Of a stretch of 64,000 nucleotides of DNA, positions 31,833 to 45,299 are shown one piece after another. This DNA comes from Diphasiastrum complanatum (Eukaryota; Streptophyta; Lycopodiopsida; Lycopodiales; Lycopodiaceae), in NCBI GenBank assembly GCA_029204225.1, contig CM055099.1:42586597-42650596 (forward strand), in the 5' to 3' direction. Under the pieces are notes generated by a model. The model saw only the letters and a list, made by a program, of their open reading frames with translations, did not search any database and was not told the origin of the DNA. Made by a program: the position numbers and the translations under genes. Positions within the stretch are counted from its first letter, which is position 1. Every line of letters starts with the position of its first letter.

Positions 31833-34384
31833 TTGTTCAACCCTCCCTCCCGTCCAAAGATCTATGTTTTAGATCTTCACTCTTACTGCTCCTTCTCTTC
31901 TCCCCTATCCCCTGAAGATTCTATCTCCCTTTCTTCTCCCCTCTCCCTGGAGGAACTTTTTATTGCCCTCAAAGCCCTTAGTAGAGACAAAATTGTGGCT
32001 CTGACGGAGTCACCCCTGACTTTTTTCTTGCTCACTGGAGTTCAGTTGGTCCTTCTCTCCTTCTTGCTATCAACAATGCTTCTTGGTTTCCAAGGGGAGG
32101 CTCGAACCTGGGACCAAAGAAACTTTGGATGCCAAGCTAACCAGTTGAGCCAACCCCGTTGGGTTGCTATCAACAATGCTTCTTGGTTTTCAAGGGGAGG
32201 CTCGAACCTGAGACCAAAGAAACTTTGGATGTCAAGCTAACCAACCAAGACAACCCCGTTGGTTTGCTATCAACAATGACCTTTCTTCAGGTTCTTTCCC
32301 TTCCTCCCCCTCTCAAAAACTTATTAAACTCATTCCCAAGATTGAGTCTCCAGCTAGGATTTTTGACTATCGCCCACTTACCATGCTTAACACCTCGTAT
32401 AAGCAAAAGCTCTTGCCAAAAGGATTGCTCCTCTCCTCCCCTCCCACCTTTCTAAAAGTCATGCTGGCTTCGTCAAAGGTAGATCCATGTTTGATAATAT
32501 TCTGAACGTTTGGTCCGCCATAGATTCCTTCCTCTTGTTCAATTATTCGGCCCTTCTGTTAAAGATTTATTTTGACAAGGCCTTTGATCACATTAGTTGG
32601 AATTACCTCTTGGCTTGTTGTTGGCCTTCCTACCTATATTACTAAGATTATCAGAGCCCTTTTTGCGTCTGCATCCTCCGCTATCCTTTTCCAAGATGTT
32701 CTCTCTTCTTCATTCCCAATCTCCTGTGGCATCAGACAAGGGTGTCATCTTTCCCCCTTTCTCTTTGTTATTGCCACAGAACCTCTTATTTTCCATCTTC
32801 ACAAGCTAAATTCCTCTCCCTCCTTTCGACCTTTCATTTTCCGAGGTGTTCCGCTTGGACCTCAACATTTTGTTGATGATTTGGCTTGTATCATCGAGCT
32901 TCACCACCTCTCGTCCTCCCTCCTCATTTCTGAGCTTAAATGCTTTTGTGATCTCTCTGACTCCTTGGTTAATTATCATAAATCAGACATCATTGTTCTA
33001 TCCCATGATGCTCCTCCTGAGTGGTGCAAAACTCTAGGCCTTAACGTCCTTTCCCATGGTACCATCTTCAAATACCTTGGATTTCCACTGGGAGCCTCCC
33101 TCTCTGATAGAGACCGTTTCAACTGGATTATTGCTAGAATTAGAAGCAAAATCTTGTTATGGAACTCCTCTATTCTCTCTTTTCCTACTCGTCTCATCGT
33201 CCTAAAGCACATTATTTCTTCCTATTTCACTCACTTTTTTTTAATTTGGTTCCTTCCTCCTTACTCTCTCATTATTGCTAAGACCTTCCGTAAATTTCTT
33301 TGGAATAATCGTCCTAGCCTTTTGAGTTGGGATATCAGCTCGGCTCCTAAAAAGCTGGGGGGACTTGGCCTTCTCGATCCTTCTACCTCTTCTCTTACCC
33401 TCCTCTATAGACGTATCCATTCAAATTTCACTTCGCCTCAGCCTTGGACTCTCATGATGACGGCTATTCTTTCTCCTCTCCCCTCGTCTAATTGCAACAA
33501 TCCTCCTTCCTACTTTTTTGATTTCACTCGTTCGTCTTTTGCCTTTTCAATTTCCCTCCCTCCTCTGTTTAGATCCATTCTTAGAGTTCTCCTTTCCATG
33601 CGCGATCTTACCTGTTGGTCTGGGGGTAATTCTATTTCTCCTTTGGAATCCTTATGGTTCTGCTTCAATTTTAACTCGCAAAGGTCTCGTCACATGGGAT
33701 CATATCATGAACTCTATTTACACCACCAATCTCTCTCGTCTGCAAGCAGATCTTGGTCTCTCTCCTCGTGAAACTAATTTCCTTTCTTATGCCTTTTCTC
33801 ATGGTGATCTTGGTCCTCTCTCCACTTCCTCTGCTTCAGACTGCAATAACAAGTGGCTTTTCAAGGCCCTTGACAAGTCGGGCAAGATCTCTTACTCCTC
33901 AGTGTATTCTGCTTCCAAATAACCCCTTTTCACTTTATCGTGGTGTAACTCTAAATGGAATGTTTCTGACTCTCCCCACCTATGGAAAGCTAGATTCCGT
34001 CGAAACCTTAAAGTCAGAACTGGCAAGCTCAGAATCTTTGCCTCTAGAATCCTTCAGCGCTCACATGTCTGCTCTAAATGCAAAATATTTGTTGAGGATG
34101 TGAGACATTTGTTCTTTGACTGCTACGCACCGCTTTGGAAGACTGTGACTAATCTTTTTATTGCTGGCTTTCATGCCAGGTTTAAGACATTCAGCCCCAC
34201 ATAAATTTTGCTGAATAATATCACATTTGTTGATGCTAAAGTTGATACTTATTGGCAATGTATCAGGATCACTACTCTTTGGAACATATGGCTAGATAGG
34301 AATAGTAGAGAACTTGGGAATGGTGATTTCATCATCTCCCCTCTACTCCTTTTGAAAGAAGCCGATAAGCTTATGACTCTTTAA
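31833..34384 (+). pseudogene. LINE reverse transcriptase, interrupted by SINEs
   Basis: The pre-RT segment (LSLEELFIALKALSRDKI) starts near 31930. A tandem SINE insertion splits the frame at 32064-32278. Afterwards come PARIFDYRPLTMLNTSYK, SHAGFVKGRSMFDNI, IYFDKAFDHISWNYLL, GIRQGCHLSPFLFVIATEPL and the catalytic QHFVDDLA (about 32863-32886) with both Asp residues present. Then follow FKYLGFPLG and PKKLGGLGLLD. In a later frame a C-terminal CSKCKIFVEDVRHLFFDC and TTLWNIWLDRN are seen. This is the standard order for plant L1-type LINEs. It lost function through the SINEs and at least two frame changes. Confidence 0.85.
32064..32278 (-). mobile_element. Tandem pair of 85-bp tRNA-derived SINEs with three target-site copies
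   Basis: The structure is TTGCTATCAACAATG (32064-32078), SINE 1 (32079-32163), the same 15 bp (32164-32178), SINE 2 (32179-32263), and the 15 bp again (32264-32278). SINE 1 is almost identical to the copy at 10823-10906. SINE 2 differs mainly in a cluster near its tRNA A box (CAACCAAGAC against CAGTTGAGCC on the plus strand). Both are antisense to the host LINE. In SINE sense the duplicated target begins CATT, as in the other copies. Confidence 0.9.
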
Positions 34385-34519
34385 GTTCTGTTATTTCCAT
34401 GTACTTTGTATAATGTCTTTAATCTATGGTCAGCTTTCGAAAAAAAAAAAGTAGAACAATTTTTACTTTAAAGTACATGTGCCAATATTCTTTAATCTTG
34501 AATAACTTCACAATCCCGA

Positions 34520-35100
34520 ACGATGAACTTTAGACATGAAATTGGCAACAAGGTGGGCAAAGGCTCAAGTGTCATCCACACACTAGAAATGGCAAATTGA
34601 TTGGGGCCCCACTAATTGCTAGAGGACCATTGTTTTCATAGCACAAGGAGCTTTAAAGTGTTTGTTGTAAGGAAATATAAAGATTGAAGGTAATCATTTG
34701 TCCAATCTCCAATTACGTGTGATTTCTTTTCCATATCATATACACTGAAAGAAAAATAGTTGATTTAAAATCTCATTTGGTGTGAAATTAACACTTAAAT
34801 AATGAACAAGATATGATACCTTATCCTGTGGGACTCATCAATTATATGGATGGATCATGAACTTCAAAAAAGAATCAAAGAGCAATGAAATGGAAGTATT
34901 TGAGAGTAGCATGAATTTCCCACCATCACATGGAGGAAAATGCCTTGTGATCACCCAAACATTGTCTCTTCCTCAGTAGAATACCAAGGATGCATGATTG
35001 CATGATTTGCAATTAGTACTATGAGTTTATAAACATATGTACAAGATTTATCTCAAGTTAATATCAATAAATTATGTGGTTGCATGGAAAAAATATGCCT
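34520..35100 (+). repeat. Left duplication arm, distal part
   Basis: Continues the inverted homology after the LINE. It matches the reverse complement of about 45300-45830 through AGACATGAAATTGGCAA, AAGTGTTTGTTGTAAGGA, CCCACCATCACATGGAGGA and TGTGGTTGCATGGAAAAAA. No gene was recognised in it. Confidence 0.8.
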
Positions 35101-35106
35101 ACTATT

Positions 35107-37832
<2,726 letters not shown>

Positions 37833-38356
37833 ATCTCTCGTTTGCTAATCGTAACTTAATACAACTGTTTTTTCAAATACGTATGCTTTTACTTTATAAA
37901 TTGATACGGACAAGTACCATAAGGCTGATCAGAATGGCGGAATGCCCTGATACGATAAGTAAGATCACGGATTTCAGGGGTCCTTGAGATATATCATTCT
38001 CAAATACATTCGGGTGTCAGTCCAGCCTATCGCGAATAATTATGTGTTACATAGGAAAGATTGGACTACATTTTATGATCAAATATTTTAAGTTGTTAAG
38101 ATGCTAAACTTATTTTGGACATGGATGACAATTGACATTTAGCGTTGACACATGTCTTCCTCATTGTGCTAACTTGTGCGGTTTTGTGTGGTGAGATGGT
38201 GGCAGGTACCAGCTGGATGTCTTGAAATTTGTTTCTCTACACAATGCTTTCTTTCTTTGAAGTACTGTATGCTTTTAGCTATGTTTTACCTTTTTGGGTT
38301 ATGAATAAGGTTTCAAAAGGTTTGGTCTTGCTTTGTCAAGAGGAGCTACGTTCTGT

Positions 38357-38472
<116 letters not shown>

Positions 38473-38716
38473 CCTTGCTTTCATCTATTTTAGCTTGCTT
38501 TGCAAAGAAGCATAGGCACCTACATGGTTTAGCAGGGAGTGGTGCCATTGACATCCAACCATGAGAGCACATAGCTAGCCTCCATGGGCTAGTAGGATTA
38601 ACATATCAATAGACCAACTCAACCAACTTCACACAACACCATGGGCCATCAGACTTGTGGACCGATGGACATGCAATTGTTGGATTTCTATGCTCAGGAC
38701 CAAATGCATTTAGTAA

Positions 38717-39250
38717 TGGGCATCCTAAAAAAATCTGTCAAAGTCCAACTCCATCGACTTCGACTTCATCTCCATCGACATCCGACTCCATCGACTTCAT
38801 CGACTTCATCGACTTTGACTTCAACAACTAAACTCACTGAACTTATTTCATCGACTTACTCGACATCGACTAACTTTGATGACTTCTTCAACATCAACTC
38901 ACTCAACTTACTCCATTCGAATCAATCGACATCCGACTCCATCAAAGTGCTCGACATCAAAGTACCTGACATCGAAGTACTCGACATCGAAGTGCCCAAC
39001 ATCGAAGTACTCAAAACCGAAGTACCTGATATCGAAGTCCCCGACATCGAAGTACCCCATTTACTCCATTCCATTGACATCGACATCACCACTTACCATC
39101 ATCTGACTCCGTTGACTTACCCGACATCATCGACAATCCATCAACCCTCAACTAACTTGACTCACTCATCAAGGAAAAGTTGATACATGTATTGTCAGAC
39201 GACTTCAAAGACAACATTGATAGTCCACCTACTTGTATTGTTGCCTATCT
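38717..39250 (+). repeat. Left LTR of copia relic D, 3' part lost
   Basis: Matches 40459 onward in the same orientation. It begins TGGGCATCCTAAAAAAATCT and contains many TCGAC and CATCGACTT motifs. From about 38941 to 39058 it holds eight units of a 15-bp repeat of the form ATCGAAGTACCCGAC. Homology to the right LTR ends near 39240; the remaining LTR, primer site, gag and protease are deleted. Confidence 0.75.
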
Positions 39251-39261
39251 CCAAAATTGAT

Positions 39262-40440
39262 CCATCACAACGGCCCTGAATGGCAAAATACCTCATGAGG
39301 TATGGACAAGATTGAAACCATCACTCAAGCATATTCGAGTGTTTGAATGCATTGCTTACTCTCAAATCCCTACTGATCTAAGAAAGAAGCTGGACGACAC
39401 CAACAGAAAGTCGATCTTCATAGGCTATTCTCCATATCACAAGGCATACAAGCTCTGCAATTTGGACACTCAAAAATTATTCATGAGCAGATATGTCATT
39501 TTTGTGGAAGACCATTTCTTCAACCACAAGGAAAAAGCTCCATCGAATTTCGATCCTAGAGTCGACACCAACTCTGAACTCAGGATTGATCAGAAAATCG
39601 ACACAGACTCCGACAATGAGTCAGATCCTCAACTACTCGAATTGCATCAGAGGAGCGAAGTTCAACCTAGAAGATCGAACCGATCCAGACAGCCTCCATC
39701 TCGATTTATGGATGATGCAAGCCTGCTACTTTGTGCAGGAACCATGCACTGTATTAGAGGCAATGTCGACTCCAAATGCTGATCAAGAGGAGATCTACAT
39801 GTCATAACCAGAGGGATATGAGTTGAAGGGTAAGGAGCACCTAGTGTGCAAAATCCACAAGGCTCTGTATGGTCTGAAACAGTCACCAAGATCTTGGTTT
39901 CAGAAAATTAATGTACTCCTAATCGAGAATGGTTTTATTCCAAAGTTGATAGACTCGAATGTCTATTTCAAGTACGGTATTAGATTTCTTCATAATCATC
40001 ACTCTTTATGTAGATGATACGTTACTGTTTAGTAACAATCTGAATTTATTGAAAGATACAAAATACATGTTAGCACAAAAATAGACCTCAGTAGTATTAT
40101 CATCAACCGAATCAAAATACATAACTAACACAAATGCTACCAAGGAGGCAATTTGGCTGAGATATCTACTTGCAGATATCGACCTTGCTCAACTACATCC
40201 ATCGACCATCTATTGTGATAATCAAAGCACAATTGCACTATATCGAATCCAAGATTTCATTCAAGAATATCGAAATCAGGTATCACTACCTTAGAGAAAA
40301 ATTGCAAAGCAAGGAAGTGTCATTGTCTTACTACAAGACAAATTTTATGGCAGTAGATTACTTCACAAAGGCATTCTCCGAGGATCACCATATCAGATTT
40401 AACAACATGCTAAATCTGAAGATCCAATTTTTTCAGGATC
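39262..40440 (+). pseudogene. Copia pol fragments of relic D
   Basis: This is an internally deleted Ty1/copia pol. 39288-39782 encodes the integrase C-terminal region (GKIPHEVWTRLKPSLKHIRV, KSIFIGYSPYHKAYK, then QPRRSNRSRQPPSRF). 39823-40017 is a reverse transcriptase piece (HLVCKIHKALYGLKQSPRSW, SNVYFKYG), ending close to a TLYVDDT-like box at about 40005-40022. 40140-40440 holds RNase H remnants (EAIWLRYLLADI, IYCDNQST) and a terminal VDYFTKAFSEDHHIRF. Large parts between these are gone and frames change. It cannot be functional. Confidence 0.85.
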
Positions 40441-40458
40441 CACATTAATGGGGAGCGT

Positions 40459-41361
40459 TGGATTGAGCATCCTAAAAAAAAATCTGTCAAAGTCCGACTT
40501 CATCAACTTTGACTTCAACTCCATTGACATCTGACTCCATCGACTTCATTGACTTTGACTTCAACATCAAACTCACTCAACTTACTTCATCAACTTGCTC
40601 GACATCAACTTCATTGACTAACTTCGACTTCGACTTCAACATCAACTCACTCAATTTACTCCATTTGACTCCATCGACATCCGACTCCATCGAAGTGCCC
40701 GACATCAAAGTACCTGATATTGAAGTACCCGACATCAAAGTGCCCAACATGGAAGTACTCAACACCGAAGTACCTAATATTGAAGTACCCAACATCGACG
40801 TACCCGATTTACTCCATTCCATTGACATCGACATCACCGACTTACCATCATCTGACTTCGTCGACTTACCTGACATCATCAACAATCCATCAACCCTCAA
40901 CTAACTCAACTTAATCATCAAGGAAAAGTCAATCCATGTATTGTCAGACGACTCCACCTACTTGTACATAGACTTTACTAATTCCAAAGATGGCTACCTA
41001 CTACAAGGCGACTCTAATTAATTAAGTAGGTCCAAAGTCTTGAACTGTAAGACATGTAAATAGATCCTGTATCTTCAGTTTGTTTTAGGCTGCTTAACTT
41101 GGCCAAACCAGCAAGCCACGATCAAGCCTCTGAAGCTGCCATTTTTGCGCCTCATAGATTAGCACTCAGCTTCATGCTTATGTACTCTATTTTTTTGATT
41201 AATCAAGAGTGCATTTTGTCCACAATCCGGCTTTGTCATTTGTGCATTGTTACTGATTATTCATCTTGATTATTGTTGGTAACTGACGCACTTTCAATCC
41301 ACAACCGTCCATTGTTAAACTTCTGTTGCTATCCCACCATTTATCCCACCATTTTACGACA
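40459..41361 (+). repeat. Right LTR of relic D, with primer site at its end
   Basis: 903 bp with TG...CA ends, preceded by a purine-rich AATGGGGAGCG. It again contains eight 15-bp ATCGAAGTACCCGAC-type units (about 40690-40809). It is followed at 41362-41373 by TGGTATCAGAGC. So besides being the 3' LTR of the relic it once acted as, or is identical to, a 5' LTR of a further copy, as in tandem LTR elements. Confidence 0.8.
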
Positions 41362-41373
41362 TGGTATCAGAGC
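41362..41373 (+). other. Primer-binding site after LTR D
   Basis: TGGTATCAGAGC, initiator-Met type. No copia gag follows; a minus-strand gypsy fragment begins within about 15 bp. Confidence 0.8.
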
Positions 41374-41387
41374 TCATTTCTGATAAC

Positions 41388-41757
41388 CTACCATTTTACG
41401 ACAACAATAGCAGTATATCTTGCTACAGGAGGCTCCATATCTAACACATATGGGTGATGATTTTTATCAAGATTGGGATCAACATTGTTAGGTTCAAGTT
41501 GATTAATATTAGGATTATCGATCATATCAAGATGTTGATAAAGAGTGCCAAAGAAGTTTTTGCTTCTTAATAAGAATTGATTGATGATCTGCCACTTCGA
41601 AGTGCTTCTTAAAAGCTTTTGAAAAACTCCTCTCAAATTTTCCGATAACATTCCAATTGTTTAGCTCTCTCCTACTTCTTTTAGCGGTTGGCATTCATCT
41701 TTAACAAGTAATCATCTATATTCAACAAGTTAGCAATCCCTGGCAACGACGCCAAAA
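41388..41757 (-). pseudogene. Gypsy (Athila-like) gag start and primer site, minus strand
   Basis: Read on the minus strand, TTGGCGTCGTTGCCAGGGAT (about 41736-41756) resembles the primer-binding site of Athila/Tat-type gypsy elements. It is followed after about 85 bp by an open segment (41651 down to 41388) ending NPNINQLEPNN, VLDMEPPVARYTAIVV, the style of an Athila-type gag N-terminus. The rest is cut off at the copia LTR D end. The AT-rich sequence at 41758-43080 would then be its LTR region, but its other end could not be set. Confidence 0.45.
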
Positions 41758-43250
41758 ATAAGCATATGTCATGGTATACTTATCACAAAATGTATCAAAA
41801 TGTAGCATAAAAGATTGTCGAACCCCAAAGGGACCACTACTTGGTGAGATTATAGATGATTTTCTTCTATTTATTGTGTTCTGTGTTTAATCTAGTTGTC
41901 GATAGACATTCAGTGAAATTGGCGACCAGTATCACCAGGTAAATGCAACCTTTTATATTATAATAATTATAACCAATAGATAGTTGATCTAGACAATTCT
42001 CATACATACGTATTTTATTAAGACGTGGAGAGAACATTTGACTTATCGGACAGTTCGATATATCAAACTGTGCTCCTAATGAAGTTTATTAGACAAGGAT
42101 ATCAACTATTGCATCAGTAACTTTGACACATAGATTCACACAAATGTCTCAGAGCAACTCAGACAAAATTCGACAACTAGTCCTCAACAACCAACTTATA
42201 TTGCTCATTCAAAGGAACGATCGATCTCAAATCTGAATTGTTCGAGTATCCATAAGTGATCAATATCGATTTACAACAAGATAGAGAATCCTTTAGGATT
42301 TGTAAGTCCAAACATTCTGAAGCGATAATGATATAGTGATTCCAAATGTCATGATCACGATTAAGTGCAGAACATTTGGTAAGTCCGAACACATAAGTAA
42401 TTTGACTGCCTATTAATTCAAAGACAAGTTACAATATTGAATTAACGAACATTCAAGTACAACAATATCAGACTAAAAATTGTCCGACCAAAGTTATCGA
42501 ACATACATCCAATAAGCGTGAGACTATCGACTGTAAACACAAAAGCACTCAACACACAGATAGCATATGGAAGTAAAGAACGGTGAAGATTCGAACACTT
42601 GAGACAATTCTCTATTCTTCTGAAAACTCGGTCAATACAATGAAGTGTTTATGCACTACTAATAGATGTTCAAATGCGTTTATGCATCTCTTAGAAATCG
42701 ATGTGTTGGTTCTTATTTATAATTAATTAACTGATTATAATCAATAAGAAAATTACATCTCACACTACCTTAATCCAATAATAATCAAGCACGTGGAAGG
42801 CTACAATGTTTAGACGATGCGAATAGTCTGCATCATCGTGAATATTCTTTTGTTCTAGACTTCTCTTTTAAGTGTGTCATTTCAAATCTGTCTATGATTT
42901 AAAGGTTTGTCCTTTAAGTTCATATACTTTAAAGTTCAAAGTTCAATATGTCATTGGCCTATATAATAATATTCATTTTGCTACTCCCATTAGATGTTTC
43001 TTCTTATTCGCATAGTTGTCTTCGACATCTAGGTATAGGAGTTTATATTTTTATCATTTTATATCAATTTAAGAAAAATTGCATGTATAGAATGGAAAAT
43101 GCATAGCCATCAAATAATGTTGTTACTTCTTAACAAAAAACACCATTGCTACTCTCTTGGCTGAGTTAACACTGATCCAGTTGCATATTTCGATGCATCA
43201 GTATGAACATGGAATTCGATCTTCCAATTTGGTGCTCACAAAATTGGTGC
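41758..43250. other. AT-rich stretch, possible minus-strand gypsy LTR
   Basis: No gene recognised. Its position upstream (minus sense) of the gypsy primer site suggests an LTR or LTR-like flank. Repeated CGAAC/TCCGAAC-like hexamers occur at 42040-42600. Confidence 0.35.
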
Positions 43251-43267
43251 TGATATAAGTGCATTTT

Positions 43268-44110
43268 TCAATTTATAAAATGACTCCAATGTTTTTCGTG
43301 TCCAAAGATGGTAAGCTTATAAATTAAACGTGCCATATCTATGAAGAACAAGATAAAAATTTGGTAATAATTTGCATGGCCCACGAAAATACAAACTTTT
43401 CTTATTGTGCCTAGTGGTGGCAGATCCATAATAGCTCTAATTTTGGAAAGATGGGTAATAATACCATGTCGTAAAATCACATGCCCCAACACCATGCCAT
43501 GTGTTACTCATATTTAACACTTAATTAGGTTCAAAGAGATTTGAAATTTCTGAAACTAAGCAAAAACTTTTCTAAGCTGACTCAAGTGGTCTTCATTCAC
43601 CTCATGGAGACAAAGACCATCCAAATAAATTTTTAAGAATTTTTGCAAGTATTCCTTGAAAGCAAATTGCATAACATGCTGGAAAGTATGTGGCGCATTA
43701 CATAATCCAATTGAAATGACATTACTTTGTATGTATATGTTCCCCATTCGGTACCAAATGCAGTTTTGTGTTGATCTTTTGGTGCGATCTGCACTTGATT
43801 TTGTATCCACTGAATTCATCTAAAAAACTGTATGCTTCACCAGCAATGCAATTTAATATGCTCTTAGTGAAATTCAAAGGAAAGTGATCCTTTTGGGTTA
43901 TCGCATTCAAGGCCTTCAAATTCACGCAGATGCGCATCTTACCAAATTTCTTTGGTACAATTACTATCAATGACATCCATTTTGTATTGTCAATTTCATA
44001 AATGAAATTAGCATCCAATAAAATCTATAACTCTTTCTTGATCAATTATTTACATTGATAAAATCGGCTCACAAGTTTGTAATAGCATCTGGTACCTATC
44101 AAAGAGGTTG
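43268..44110 (-). pseudogene. Ty3/gypsy reverse transcriptase relic, minus strand
   Basis: Reading down from 44110: LLDANFIYEIDNTKWMSLIV, VPKKFGKMRICVNLKALNAI, SFLDEFSGYK, then after a frame break NAPHTFQHVMQFAFKEYLQK and FLKIYLDGLCLHEVNEDHLS. The catalytic box YLDD is YLDG here. At 43495-43268 comes LGHVILRHGI and FVGHANYYQIFI, the start of the connection and RNase H region. This is a gypsy polymerase with several breaks and a damaged active site. A (GA)n tract sits just upstream of its start. Confidence 0.8.
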
Positions 44111-44243
44111 TTGTAGGTAGCTCATTATCTAGCCATCATAAGTATGCCTATAATGAGTAATACAGGTAATCCCATCAGAGTAGTGCATGTAGTGTGTAAT
44201 CCCACGTTGACCTACATAGCCCAGAAACCAGCCAAAATAGCTG

Positions 44244-45299
<1,056 letters not shown>

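Larger units (their letters stand above)
29878..34450 (+). mobile_element. L1-type LINE with poly(A) tail and 13-bp target duplication
   Basis: The element is flanked by GTAGAACAATTTT (29865-29877 and 34451-34463) and ends in a run of 11 or so A residues (34440-34450). It contains an ORF1 region with a DUF4283-like core and a reverse transcriptase with FVDD, followed by the C-terminal zinc-finger-like region. The endonuclease expected between ORF1 and the reverse transcriptase is not seen. The coding parts are broken by stops, frame changes and a SINE insertion. It sits inside the left arm of the chitinase duplication. Confidence 0.9.

Noticed and set aside
32079-32263. tRNA genes at the four SINE positions
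   Set aside because: Target duplications, truncation in one copy, poor T-stem pairing and the 3' hairpin extension mark these as SINEs.
38641-39183. An apparent 180-residue protein with repeated DIEVP
   Set aside because: It lies inside an LTR, and the repeat also appears in the second LTR. The open frame follows from the 15-bp repeat lacking stops.
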